In this document: piece after piece, positions 8,176 to 16,203 of the stretch
Position numbering within the stretch: the stretch's first letter is position 1
How the letters are laid out: every line of letters begins with the position of its first letter
Assembly: GCA_023418255.1 (NCBI GenBank)
Contig: JAEZZZ010000116.1
Location: 1 to 21,787 of the forward strand
Origin: Bacteroidota bacterium
GTDB taxonomy: Bacteria > Bacteroidota > Bacteroidia > Bacteroidales > Dysgonomonadaceae
Direction: 5' to 3'
DNA length: 21,787 bases
Made by a program: the position numbers and the translations under genes
The notes under the pieces: generated by a model
Told to the model about the DNA's origin: nothing
The model's input: only the letters and a program-made list of their open reading frames with translations
Database searches by the model: none

Positions 8176-8421
8176 CTGAATTCTTCAATATTTTATCCAA
8201 TAGTGCGGCAGCAAAATATAATGTTTTATTTCGGGTAGATAGTGAGCATTTGAGAGTGTGTCGGTTGTTTTATATATTCCGTAATAAGAGCGACACTCAC
8301 GAATATCGGGCACATCACCACGTTCAAAAACACGTTGAATCACAAATTTCGTATTTTTGTCATAATCGATTTTTTCAAATTCAATATTCCCAAAATTAGG
8401 TTTGTTAAATACCGGTTTCAT
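8130..8421 (-). pseudogene. Frameshifted DUF6922-type antitoxin remnant
   Basis: The 78-codon frame starting at 8421 begins like a DUF6922 protein (NFGNIEFEKIDYDKN, then IQRVFERGD and YYG), the usual antitoxin partner of AbiEii-like toxins in Bacteroidetes. Its last ~20 residues are out of frame. Restoring one A after YLPE gives NKTLYFAAALLDK. Restoring a second A in the next A-run gives NIEEFRCYTLRQ, which then runs to a stop at 8130-8132. Both lesions are single-base losses in short A-runs near 8232 and 8201. The reconstructed end overlaps the toxin start at 8175. It begins 14 bp after the prfA stop, so prfA transcription would have driven it. Confidence 0.75.
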
Positions 8422-8435
8422 CGCTGTTTTATAGA

Positions 8436-9521
8436 TTATATCTCCGCCTCTTTCATGCGTTCCGCATTTTCGGTGATGATGAGTTGGTCTATCACATCTT
8501 GAATATCTCCATCCATAAATGCCGAAAGATTATATACGGTGTAGTTGATTCGGTGGTCGGTGATGCGTCCTTGTGGATAGTTGTACGTTCGAATTTTTGC
8601 CGAGCGGTCACCTGTCGAAACCATTGTCTTGCGGCGCGATGCAATATCACCTTGACGTTTTGTCAGTTCAATATCATACAGTTTTGTACGCAACATCTGC
8701 ATGGCTTTTTCGCGGTTTGCCAATTGCGAACGTGCTTCTTGACATACCACAACAATCCCCGTGGGTTTGTGCGTCAGCTGCACTTTGGTTTCCACCTTAT
8801 TCACATTTTGCCCACCCGCGCCACTTGAGCGTGCCGTATGAAAATCGATATCCGCAGGATTCAGTTCCACATCAAACTCTTCCGCTTCGGGAAGAACCGC
8901 TACGGTTGCTGCCGATGTGTGAACGCGTCCTTGTGTTTCAGTTTGTGGAACGCGCTGTACGCGATGTACACCCGATTCGTATTTCAATGTTCCATACACA
9001 TCGTTTCCGGTGACGGTGAAAATAATCTCTTTAAATCCACCTGCCGTTCCTTCGTTCATGCTGGTGATTTCTGTTTTCCAGCCTTTGTCTTCACAATATT
9101 TGGCATACATCTTATACAAATCGCCGGCAAATATGGCGGCTTCGTTTCCGCCTGTGCCGCCACGGATTTCCATCACCACGTTTTTGGCATCTTCGGGATC
9201 GGCGGGAATGAGCAGTAGTTTTATTTTCTCTTCCAATGCGGGAAGTTTCTCGGTATGAGTTGATAGTTGTTCATTGGCAAGTTGCCGAAATTCGCTGTCG
9301 GACTCTGTATCAAGAATTTTTCGCGCTTCGTAAATGGCGTCTAATATTTGTTTGTACTCGTTACGTGCATCAACAATTTTTTGCAGGTCACTGTACTCTT
9401 TGTTCAGCTTCACGTAGCGCTCCATGTCGTTGATAACTTCCGGATCGGTTATGAGTGTACCCACTTCATGAAAGCGCGCCACAAGATGTTCTAATTTTTC
9501 TAATAATGAGTTGTCAGACAT
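8436..9521 (-). CDS. prfA: Peptide chain release factor 1
   Basis: A 361-aa class I release factor that recognises UAA and UAG and triggers peptide release on the ribosome. The GGQ catalytic motif is at residues 236-238 in SSGAGGQNVNK. The stop-codon recognition tripeptide has the RF1 form P-x-T (Pro192-Gln193-Thr194 in RVPQTETQGR) rather than the RF2 SPF. Length is normal. It lies downstream of the MscS gene on the same strand with a 105-bp gap, and upstream of the AbiE remnant and pyrF. Confidence 0.97.
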   Translation of the reverse strand: MSDNSLLEKLEHLVARFHEVGTLITDPEVINDMERYVKLNKEYSDLQKIVDARNEYKQILDAIYEARKILDTESDSEFRQLANEQLSTHTEKLPALEEKIKLLLIPADPEDAKNVVMEIRGGTGGNEAAIFAGDLYKMYAKYCEDKGWKTEITSMNEGTAGGFKEIIFTVTGNDVYGTLKYESGVHRVQRVPQTETQGRVHTSAATVAVLPEAEEFDVELNPADIDFHTARSSGAGGQNVNKVETKVQLTHKPTGIVVVCQEARSQLANREKAMQMLRTKLYDIELTKRQGDIASRRKTMVSTGDRSAKIRTYNYPQGRITDHRINYTVYNLSAFMDGDIQDVIDQLIITENAERMKEAEI

Positions 9522-9626
9522 ATAATTTCGTCTTTCTTTGATAAACTTATTTTAATTCAGCCACGTGAACTGATTACAATAGAATCCGCTTCATGATGAA
9601 ATTAAAGCAACTCCATAATCAATGTA

Positions 9627-10529
9627 TTATTTTGATTGTGGAAGAGGCTGTGCAAAATGTAAGGTCATTTGTGGGAATGGGATGTTCAAGCCCTCTTCGT
9701 TCATTTTATTATAAATGGTTTCATTCAAATCGTACATCACTTCCCAATAATCGGGAACTTTAACCCACGCTCTGCATGCGAAATCGATAGAGCTGTCGTT
9801 CATTTTTGTCATTCTCACAAAAGGTTTTGGCTCTTGTAATGTTTTGGGATGCTCGTCCACAATTTTTAGCAAAATCTTTTTTACCCGTTCAACTTCTGTT
9901 CCATACTCCAAGTTTATCACTAAATCGACACGTCGTAATCCATCTGTGGTATTGAAGTTGATGATGTTTCCTGTGGATAAGGGACCGTTGGGTATGTAAA
10001 TGGTCTTGTTGTCATATGTTTTCAACCTAGTATATAAAATACCTATGGTTTGCACCGTTCCCTCCATATCTCTCGCTTTGATGTAGTCGCCACCTTTGAA
10101 AGGCTTATTTAATAATATCATTACACCGCCGGCAAAGTTTGAGAGATTATCTTTTACGGCTAAACCTATAGCTAAACCCGCCGAACCAATCAATGCAGCT
10201 ACAGATACCGGTTGCTTTCCAATCATATTAATGATGAATACAATCAAAAAAATGTAGAGCAATGTTGTAATAATACTCTGTAAAAATCCTCTCAAAGCAA
10301 TGTCGTAGACGCGTTTGTTAATAAGTTTTCCAGTCAGGTTTCTTATCTTTCTTATGAGGAATCGTCCAAAGAAAAAAAGTAGAAATGCGATCAGAACTTT
10401 TATACCAAAGCTAATAAGCCAGGTGATAAATTTACTTAAGATCAATTCAAGCTCTCCTTGTTTTATTAATTCTGCATAGGAGGCATCATTGTTCAATAAA
10501 GCAGAATAAATAAATGAAGTTAAAAACAT
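9627..10529 (-). CDS. MscS-family mechanosensitive ion channel
   Basis: A 300-aa small-conductance mechanosensitive channel. Three hydrophobic segments lie near residues 35-58, 82-105 and 112-150. The third contains the glycine/alanine-rich pore helix (SAGLAIGLAVKD) followed by NLSNFAGGVMILLNKPF, which is characteristic of the MscS pore and beta-domain junction. The C-terminal ~150 residues form the cytoplasmic vestibule domain. Such channels open under membrane tension to release osmolytes. It is divergent from the TPR gene, and a -7-like box on the minus strand lies at 10559-10566. Confidence 0.95.
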   Translation of the reverse strand: MFLTSFIYSALLNNDASYAELIKQGELELILSKFITWLISFGIKVLIAFLLFFFGRFLIRKIRNLTGKLINKRVYDIALRGFLQSIITTLLYIFLIVFIINMIGKQPVSVAALIGSAGLAIGLAVKDNLSNFAGGVMILLNKPFKGGDYIKARDMEGTVQTIGILYTRLKTYDNKTIYIPNGPLSTGNIINFNTTDGLRRVDLVINLEYGTEVERVKKILLKIVDEHPKTLQEPKPFVRMTKMNDSSIDFACRAWVKVPDYWEVMYDLNETIYNKMNEEGLNIPFPQMTLHFAQPLPQSK

Positions 10530-10558
10530 AGATATAAAATTTTAGATGATTAAACCCG

Positions 10559-10566
10559 CAAAATTA
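10559..10566 (-). promoter_or_regulatory. Candidate -7 promoter box of the MscS gene
   Basis: On the minus strand this reads TAATTTTG, matching TAnnTTTG, about 30 nt upstream of the ATG ending at 10529. It shares the 85-bp divergent intergenic region with the box for the TPR gene. Confidence 0.4.
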
Positions 10567-10578
10567 CAAAAAACAACC

Positions 10579-10586
10579 TATTTTTG
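10579..10586 (+). promoter_or_regulatory. Candidate -7 promoter box of the TPR gene
   Basis: TATTTTTG matches TAnnTTTG and lies 28 nt before the ATG at 10615. No -33 TTTG stands at the standard distance. Confidence 0.45.
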
Positions 10587-10614
10587 CAATCTATAATTCA
10601 TAATATAGATAAAA

Positions 10615-11442
10615 ATGCGACCTTTTTTACTTTTCCTCTTCTCAATTATCTTTTCTGGTGTATTTGCTCAGTCAAAAGAATACAACCAGTGGGTAGAAAA
10701 TGCAGCAAATTACATCGAAAATAATCATTTGGATAGTGCTGCCGTTGCGCTGCAAAATGCACTGGCATGCGAACCGATAAATAAACAAAATGCCGCGCTA
10801 CTGTTAAACTTAGGTGTCATACAGCGATATCTTCGTCAATATGAAGATGCCTATATGTCGTTAACGGCGTCGTTAGCCAATAATAAGGATTCGGTAAGTG
10901 TGCTGCATCAGCGTGCAGCTCTTTTATGTGATATGGAGCGGTTTGATGAAGCCATGCAAGATTACAACACCATTTTGTCCATTGATTCCAAAAATATTGA
11001 AGCATATTATCGTAGGGGAATTCTTTTTCTGGATAAGAAAGAGCAAAGTAAGGCACAAGACGATTTTAATCACGCCACACACATCAATCCGACACATCCA
11101 TTTACCCTTTTAAGCAAAGCGCTGATTTATAAACTGAATGATGATTGGACTTCGGCTGAAAAAATATATAGCAGATTAATTTCCCATGCATCTGCGCCCA
11201 ATTCAGGGTTATATCTGAATCGTGCAGAATGCTACGTGAATACAGAGCAATTTTCGAAAGCTGCAACAGATTTGGCGGTGGCACAAGAAAAGGAAAAACA
11301 GAATCCCTATTTCTATTTCCTGCGTGGACGCGTACGTTTAGGGCAATATGATAAATTGGCTGCCAAAGAAGATTTTCTTAAAGCTGAGCTCTTAGGCTAC
11401 GACGCACAAATCGTCAACGAGTGGCTGAAAAAGGCAAAATAG
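10615..11442 (+). CDS. Exported tetratricopeptide-repeat protein
   Basis: A 275-aa protein with an N-terminal signal peptide (hydrophobic residues 3-17, likely cleaved after VFAQ near residue 19). It is followed by about six to seven tandem 34-residue TPR units; the canonical A-Y-Y-R-R-G/A-x(n)-A-x-x-D-F pattern is seen near residues 95-155. Only the signal peptide and TPR scaffold can be recognised, so it is probably a periplasmic protein-protein interaction module of unknown partner. It lies 100 bp before the Fur-family gene, which has its own promoter, so it is probably not part of that operon. Confidence 0.85.
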   Translation: MRPFLLFLFSIIFSGVFAQSKEYNQWVENAANYIENNHLDSAAVALQNALACEPINKQNAALLLNLGVIQRYLRQYEDAYMSLTASLANNKDSVSVLHQRAALLCDMERFDEAMQDYNTILSIDSKNIEAYYRRGILFLDKKEQSKAQDDFNHATHINPTHPFTLLSKALIYKLNDDWTSAEKIYSRLISHASAPNSGLYLNRAECYVNTEQFSKAATDLAVAQEKEKQNPYFYFLRGRVRLGQYDKLAAKEDFLKAELLGYDAQIVNEWLKKAK

Positions 11443-11502
11443 AAAAATACATTCCATTATATTAAAAAAACAAAAAACTTTTCCCTGTTGATGAATTTTT
11501 GC

Positions 11503-11523
11503 TACATTTGCAACATTATTGCA
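11503..11523 (+). promoter_or_regulatory. Promoter box and dyad upstream of the Fur-family gene
   Basis: The -7 box TACATTTG (11503-11510) matches TAnnTTTG. Directly overlapping its 3' end is a 15-bp dyad TGCAA-N5-TTGCA at 11509-11523. It would cover the start site, 20 nt before the ATG at 11543. A second overlapping dyad, TTGC-N7-GCAA, spans 11499-11513. Placement and size suit autoregulation by the metalloregulator, but this is inference. Confidence 0.4.
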
Positions 11524-11542
11524 TTTTAAGCATTGATTCATT

Positions 11543-11953
11543 ATGACGGCAATAACACCGGAAGAAATTTTACAAGAACACGATTTAAAAAATACGAGTT
11601 GTCGCAAATATGTGATAAATAGACTATTGAATAGCCATACGGCTCTTTCGGAAGACGAGATAAAAGAAACTTTTCCCAATCTTTTCGATCGCGTTACACT
11701 GTATCGAACGCTAAAAACGTTGGAAGAAAAGGATATAATACATAAAATCGTCCTCAACGACCATTCCATAAAATATGCTCTAAGCAATTGTCAAGACGAC
11801 GCGGACATCCTACATTCACACTTTCATTGCGAAAGCTGTGACGATGTGATGTGCTTGCATGGGCATACACACGTAGAAACAGAACTACCCCAAAACTTTG
11901 TGCAAAAAAAAGTGTATGTCGTCATCGAAGGGCTTTGCGCCAACTGTACTTAA
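11543..11953 (+). CDS. Fur-family metalloregulator (possibly Zur)
   Basis: A 136-aa transcriptional regulator of the Fur superfamily. The N-terminal winged helix contains the recognition-helix pattern FDRVTLYRTLKTLEEK (48-63). The dimerisation half carries a His-rich metal site (His91, His93, His95) merged with two CxxC pairs: Cys96/Cys99 and Cys132/Cys135 in the C-terminal GLCANC. The pairs form the structural Zn site of Fur/Zur/PerR proteins. The metal sensed cannot be decided from sequence. The downstream TonB receptor and His-rich lipoprotein make zinc (Zur) an attractive guess. The receptor gene starts 31 bp downstream of the stop with no terminator, implying one operon. Confidence 0.9.
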   Translation: MTAITPEEILQEHDLKNTSCRKYVINRLLNSHTALSEDEIKETFPNLFDRVTLYRTLKTLEEKDIIHKIVLNDHSIKYALSNCQDDADILHSHFHCESCDDVMCLHGHTHVETELPQNFVQKKVYVVIEGLCANCT

Positions 11954-11984
11954 CACGCGATATAGCAAGTATGACTATAATTAT

Positions 11985-14363
11985 ATGAAACGACTTATGT
12001 TGCTTTTGTTGTCGCTGGGTGTACTATACCCTGTTTATTCAAAATCGTTTTCCATAAAAGGCATCGTTCGCGATGCGGAAACCGGGAAAATATTACCATA
12101 CGCGACATTATTATTGTCGCCATCTGACAAGAAAACGCAAGCGAATGAAAGCGGATTTTTTCAGTTTGACAATACGCTTTCCGGAAAATATGTGCTCACA
12201 TCACGTTTTATCGGCTATGAGGAAGGAATTTTGCACCTATTGATTACGACTGATACAACGCTGAACGTCTATTTGCAACCTACATCCTATGCGCTTTCGG
12301 AAGTGGTGATTAGAGCGGAAGAAAAATCAGCTGTGCAACCGATAGCGATGCCAACAAAACAAATCAGTCGCAATTACCTGTTACAAAACAATGCCACCAA
12401 TTTTGTGAAAACCTTAACGGCGATTCCCGGCATCGCTTCCATGGATATCGGTTCCGGATTTTCTAAACCGGTAATTCGAGGCTTAGGTTTCAACCGTGTG
12501 GCGGTGGTCGATAAAGGAATCGTCCAGCAAAACCAGCAGTGGGGTGCCGATCATGGATTGGAAATTGATCAGTACGATGTGGATAATGTATTGATTTACA
12601 AAGGGCCGCTCTCTCTTTATTATGGATCGGACGCCATTGGTGGCGTTATTGAAATTCGTCCGTCGTCAATACCTCGCCAAAACATATTTTGGGGCGATGC
12701 CACACTGATTGGCAAAAGCAACAACGACCTTTTCGGAAGCTCTATTATGAGCAGTTGGAAGTTTTCCGACTGGTTCGTGAGGGCGCGCCTCACCGTACAA
12801 AAATTTGGCGATTATCGCATTCCTACCGACACCATTACATATCTTTCATGGCGTATGCCCATTTATAACAGGCGCATGAAAAATACCGCAGGAAGCGAAA
12901 TATCCGCCTCATTATCCGTAAATTATAGTAACGATAGAATAAATTCGTGGTTGCACTTGTCAAATGTATATGGAAAAAACGGGTTTTTCCCCGGTTCGCA
13001 TGGTATTCCCGATGTGGCGCGATTGAAGCACGACGGCTCTTATCGTAATGTAGATATGCCATATGCTTCGTCGCAACACTTCAAAGCGAGCAGCAACAAC
13101 ATTGTTCGTTTTTCTCGTGCCAAACTTTATGTCGATATCGGTTATCAGCAAAATTACAGAAAAGAGATGGCTCTTTTCCATACGCATTACAGTAATCAGT
13201 CAATTCCCAAAACAAACCCCAATTTGGAATTGTCTTTTTTGCTAAAAACAATTTCACAAAATAGCCGAATGGTGATTGATGAAAAAAGGATATGGACAAA
13301 AACGATGGGCGTTTCGTCAGAGTATCAGCACAATAGAGTAGGAGGGTATTCTTTTTTACTTCCTGATTATGAGCGATTTTCCGGTGGAGTATATTGGATA
13401 AACCAGTGGAAACTATCAAATGCCTGGACTTTTATGGCAGGTGCTCGCTATGATTTTGGAGTGTTAAACATACATGCTTCATACGATCCGATTTTGAAAG
13501 AGTATTTGCAATCACAAGGTTACGATGCCTCGCAAACAGAATTTTACGCGCAACGTGCTACCGCTGTAAAAAAGCAATTCAGCGATATGTCCGGCTCAAT
13601 TGGTGTGGCATTTCAACCCAATCAAAACCATCAATTGAAAATAAATTTGGGAAAAAGCTTTCGATATCCGTCGGCAAACGAACTGGCTTCAAATGGAGTG
13701 CATCACGGAGCGTTTCGCCACGAAAAGGGCATGCCCGAACTTTCATCCGAAAAAGGCTATCAACTGGATATCGATTATCAATACTCCAAAGGGAACCTGA
13801 CACTTTCGGCAAATCCTTTTGTTACTTATTTTTCAAACTATATATTTTTGGAACCAACAGGTGTTTGGTCTGTGCTTCCGCACACAGGACAAATATATGA
13901 ATACAAACAAGCTCGCGCGTGGATGAGCGGAGGCGAATGGCAAGCTCAATTTCGGTTTTTGAGAAAGTGGACACTTTCTGCCAATGCCGAATATGTCTAC
14001 AATCTTAACACCACCGATCGATATCCACTGCCTTTTTCACCACCAACAGTTGTCACGGGAAAAATTGGATATGAGGGCAAGCCAATATCCGGCGCATGTG
14101 AGCGCTATTCGTTACAGCTCGAAAGCAGGTATATATTTGCTCAAAATCGGATTGCACGAAATGAGGAGAAAACACCCGGAACCTATTTGATGAATGCCTC
14201 GTTCAATGCACATTGGAACATTGGCAAAATAGGATTTATAACCAATTTACAAGTGCAAAATATTTTCGATACGGCATTTTTGAATCATTTGAGCTTTTAT
14301 CGTAAACTCAACGCATCGGAACCGGGACGAAACATACAACTAATTTTAAAAATTCCTTTTTGA
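11985..14363 (+). CDS. TonB-dependent outer-membrane receptor, likely metal uptake
   Basis: A 792-aa TonB-dependent receptor. The start at 11985 is chosen because it begins a signal peptide (MKRLMLLLLSLGVLYPVYS); a longer frame from 11898 overlaps the regulator gene and lacks one. Residues ~22-105 form a CNA-B/carboxypeptidase-regulatory-like domain (IKGIVRDAETGKILPYA). A plug domain follows at ~115-235, with PGIASMD, IRGLGFNRVAVVD and GPLSLYYGSDAIGGVIEI. The rest is beta-barrel ending in a C-terminal Phe, as expected for BAM insertion. No SusD partner is present, which argues against glycan uptake. Context (Fur-family gene before, His-rich lipoprotein after) suggests import of a metal or metal chelate. 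Confidence 0.93.
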   Translation: MKRLMLLLLSLGVLYPVYSKSFSIKGIVRDAETGKILPYATLLLSPSDKKTQANESGFFQFDNTLSGKYVLTSRFIGYEEGILHLLITTDTTLNVYLQPTSYALSEVVIRAEEKSAVQPIAMPTKQISRNYLLQNNATNFVKTLTAIPGIASMDIGSGFSKPVIRGLGFNRVAVVDKGIVQQNQQWGADHGLEIDQYDVDNVLIYKGPLSLYYGSDAIGGVIEIRPSSIPRQNIFWGDATLIGKSNNDLFGSSIMSSWKFSDWFVRARLTVQKFGDYRIPTDTITYLSWRMPIYNRRMKNTAGSEISASLSVNYSNDRINSWLHLSNVYGKNGFFPGSHGIPDVARLKHDGSYRNVDMPYASSQHFKASSNNIVRFSRAKLYVDIGYQQNYRKEMALFHTHYSNQSIPKTNPNLELSFLLKTISQNSRMVIDEKRIWTKTMGVSSEYQHNRVGGYSFLLPDYERFSGGVYWINQWKLSNAWTFMAGARYDFGVLNIHASYDPILKEYLQSQGYDASQTEFYAQRATAVKKQFSDMSGSIGVAFQPNQNHQLKINLGKSFRYPSANELASNGVHHGAFRHEKGMPELSSEKGYQLDIDYQYSKGNLTLSANPFVTYFSNYIFLEPTGVWSVLPHTGQIYEYKQARAWMSGGEWQAQFRFLRKWTLSANAEYVYNLNTTDRYPLPFSPPTVVTGKIGYEGKPISGACERYSLQLESRYIFAQNRIARNEEKTPGTYLMNASFNAHWNIGKIGFITNLQVQNIFDTAFLNHLSFYRKLNASEPGRNIQLILKIPF

Positions 14364-14422
14364 AATTATACTATAAATTATTTATAATAAATCAATTACT
14401 AACAAATTTAAAATTTAAAAAA

Positions 14423-14986
14423 ATGAAAAAGTTTCTATTATCAGCCGCTATTTTATTTAGCGCGTCATTTATCTTCACAGCATGTGAAAAAGAGAAGGAC
14501 AACGAAAAACCGGTGATTGAGCTTTCAGGCCCGGAAGAGGGCGCCACGCTCTTTATCGGACACGATGTACACTTTCAGGTAACATTGTCAGACAACGAAG
14601 GATTGAAATCATACAAAGTGAATATTCACGAAAACATGAGCAATCCGCACACGCACAAATCTGCAACGCGTCACGAAGCCGGCGATTCTGTTTATTTTGA
14701 AAAAACATGGACAGAAGCAGATTTTCAGAAAATAGCGCAAACAAAAGGAAAAACCTTGGAACCAATTCAAGGAATGAAAAGTAAAAACATCCATCATCAT
14801 CTGATAGAAATTCCTGAAACTGTGGGTGGCAAACCTGTGCGCGAAGGAAATTATCATTTCATGATTTATTGTACCGATATTAATGGAAATGAGTCGTTTG
14901 AATCGCGCAATGTGGTTATCAGACGTCCAAAAGAAGGCGAAGTGCATGATCACGATCACGACCACGACCACCATCATCATCACTAA
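14423..14986 (+). CDS. DUF4625 lipoprotein with His/Asp-rich tail
   Basis: A 187-aa lipoprotein. The start at 14423 gives a type II signal peptide ending FIFTAC with lipidated Cys21. The following EKEKDN resembles the acidic/lysine surface-export signal of Bacteroidetes lipoproteins. Residues ~30-175 look like a DUF4625 immunoglobulin-like domain (KPVIELSGPEEGATLFIG, then a C-terminal DINGNES strand). Extra histidines occur inside (PHTHK, NIHHHL), and the protein ends in 13 residues made only of His (9) and Asp (4). This is a likely surface metal-binding tail feeding the adjacent TonB receptor, 59 bp upstream. A bidirectional-looking terminator follows at 15003. Confidence 0.85.
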   Translation: MKKFLLSAAILFSASFIFTACEKEKDNEKPVIELSGPEEGATLFIGHDVHFQVTLSDNEGLKSYKVNIHENMSNPHTHKSATRHEAGDSVYFEKTWTEADFQKIAQTKGKTLEPIQGMKSKNIHHHLIEIPETVGGKPVREGNYHFMIYCTDINGNESFESRNVVIRRPKEGEVHDHDHDHDHHHHH

Positions 14987-15002
14987 CATTCATTGTGTGC
15001 AT

Positions 15003-15036
15003 AAAAAATCGGAGCGATATTGTTCCGATTTTTTTT
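15003..15036 (+). terminator. Rho-independent terminator after the lipoprotein gene
   Basis: An 11-bp stem, AAAAAATCGGA (15003-15013) with TCCGATTTTTT (15024-15034), encloses a 10-nt loop and ends in a T-run. It closes the regulator/receptor/lipoprotein unit. The flanking A- and T-runs would let it work on both strands. Confidence 0.85.
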
Positions 15037-15124
15037 ATTTCCTGCAAACAAAAAAAATGATAAAGCGTTAGTATAGGTATAAATAATGATTTTTTAAACT
15101 TTAACTAAACGAAGAGTATTAAAC

Positions 15125-16039
15125 ATGAAATGGCTAAATAGAAACGACAGCGAAGCAAATTTTGAAGATCGACGCGGTCGTACACCCAAGCGAGGCATGG
15201 CTTTTGGCGGAATTGGTGCCGTAGTGATAATTGTTATGACCCTCCTGTTTGGAAAAAATCCGCTGCAGCTGCTAGATATGGTAAACAGTGTGGTGCCACA
15301 GCAACAACAAGAAGCCGTTGATCCTTCACGAGTGCATGAAAACGAAGATTTAAAGGTGTTGACGCTGGGCGTTTTTAATAGTGCCAACGATGTTTGGAAA
15401 GAGATTTTTTCGAAACAGATGAACCAACAATATCGCTTACCGACTTTGGTGACTTACACCGACTACACAACATCTGCCTGTGGTGGTGCTTCTGCTTCGG
15501 TAGGTCCTTTTTATTGTCCGGCAGACGAAAAAATATACATTGACTTGAACTTTTTCCACCAGCTAGCCGATGAATTTGGTGCATCGGGTGATTTGGCAAT
15601 GGCTTATGTGGTGGCGCACGAAGTGGGGCATCACGTACAAAAGTTGCTAGGGATATTGGAAGAAGTAAATCAGTATCGCGGACGCGTTAGCGACGTTGAG
15701 TTTAATAAACTAAATGTGAAACTGGAGTTGCAAGCCGATTTTCTGGCAGGTGTTTGGGCGCATCAAGCACAAAAGATGAACATCATTTTGCTCGAAGAAG
15801 GTGATTTGGAATCGGTGATTAGCGCCACCACAGCCGTGGGCGACGATACCATTCAGAAAAAAGCGCGCGGATATACGATGCCCGACACTTTTACGCACGG
15901 CACCGCGGCACAACGCACCTACTGGTTTCGTAAAGGTTTTGAATCGGGCGACATTCAATCCGGCGATACGTTCAGTGCACTTATGCCTCGCTCTGTTGTT
16001 CGAGAGATCACACCGCAAAATACGACTCCAACTCTTTGA
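15125..16039 (+). CDS. Neutral zinc metallopeptidase, YpfJ/KPN_02809 family
   Basis: A 304-aa putative zinc peptidase anchored by one membrane helix (residues ~25-43) after a short charged N-terminus. The HExxH zinc motif is His165-Glu166-x-x-His169 in VVAHEVGHHVQ, and the family-typical end GTAAQRTYWFRKGFESGDI lies near 260-278. Substrate and role are unknown. The last ten codons (ITPQNTTPTL and stop) lie inside the 115-bp direct repeat, which also encodes the end of the convergent ABC ATPase on the other strand. Before the hicAB insertion the two genes probably overlapped tail to tail by about 32 bp. Confidence 0.9.
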   Translation: MKWLNRNDSEANFEDRRGRTPKRGMAFGGIGAVVIIVMTLLFGKNPLQLLDMVNSVVPQQQQEAVDPSRVHENEDLKVLTLGVFNSANDVWKEIFSKQMNQQYRLPTLVTYTDYTTSACGGASASVGPFYCPADEKIYIDLNFFHQLADEFGASGDLAMAYVVAHEVGHHVQKLLGILEEVNQYRGRVSDVEFNKLNVKLELQADFLAGVWAHQAQKMNIILLEEGDLESVISATTAVGDDTIQKKARGYTMPDTFTHGTAAQRTYWFRKGFESGDIQSGDTFSALMPRSVVREITPQNTTPTL

Positions 16040-16122
16040 GCGTATCGGCACTTGTTTTCAAATCTTTTACAATGCAACCCTTATCCAGCACCACGGTGCG
16101 TTTGCACACTTCGGTAACATGG
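16008..16122. repeat. Left copy of 115-bp direct repeat (ABC-gene tail fragment)
   Basis: This matches 17049-17163 in the same orientation with one mismatch (C at 16041 versus T at 17082). Read on the minus strand, it encodes the last 37 codons plus stop of the ABC ATPase gene, cut off from the rest of that gene. The single difference is synonymous for that gene (Thr ACG/ACA). The left end also supplies the last codons of the zinc peptidase gene. Confidence 0.95.
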
Positions 16123-16203
16123 GTAATTATTAATCAGAATTAGAATTGGATTTGCTTGTTCAAACCTGCTCATTTCTGTTTTTTTAACAAAATTCCCGGT
16201 TCT

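Noticed and set aside
8157..8399. 80-codon plus-strand open frame in the prfA-pyrF gap
   Set aside because: It is the opposite strand of the antitoxin remnant, which gives family-like motifs on the minus strand.
9613..9641. Inverted repeat CCATAATCAA/TTGATTGTGG at the end of the MscS gene, considered as a terminator
   Set aside because: One mismatch, it overlaps the stop codon, and no T-run follows on the minus strand.
14609..14989. 126-codon minus-strand open frame over the lipoprotein gene
   Set aside because: It is antisense to a well-supported lipoprotein; its Met/Val-rich start is the reverse of the His/Asp codon tract.
15074..15084. An 11-nt match to the reverse complement of 21674-21684, considered as an IS end
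   Set aside because: Eleven AT-rich bases are expected by chance in a window this size and no other IS feature is nearby.
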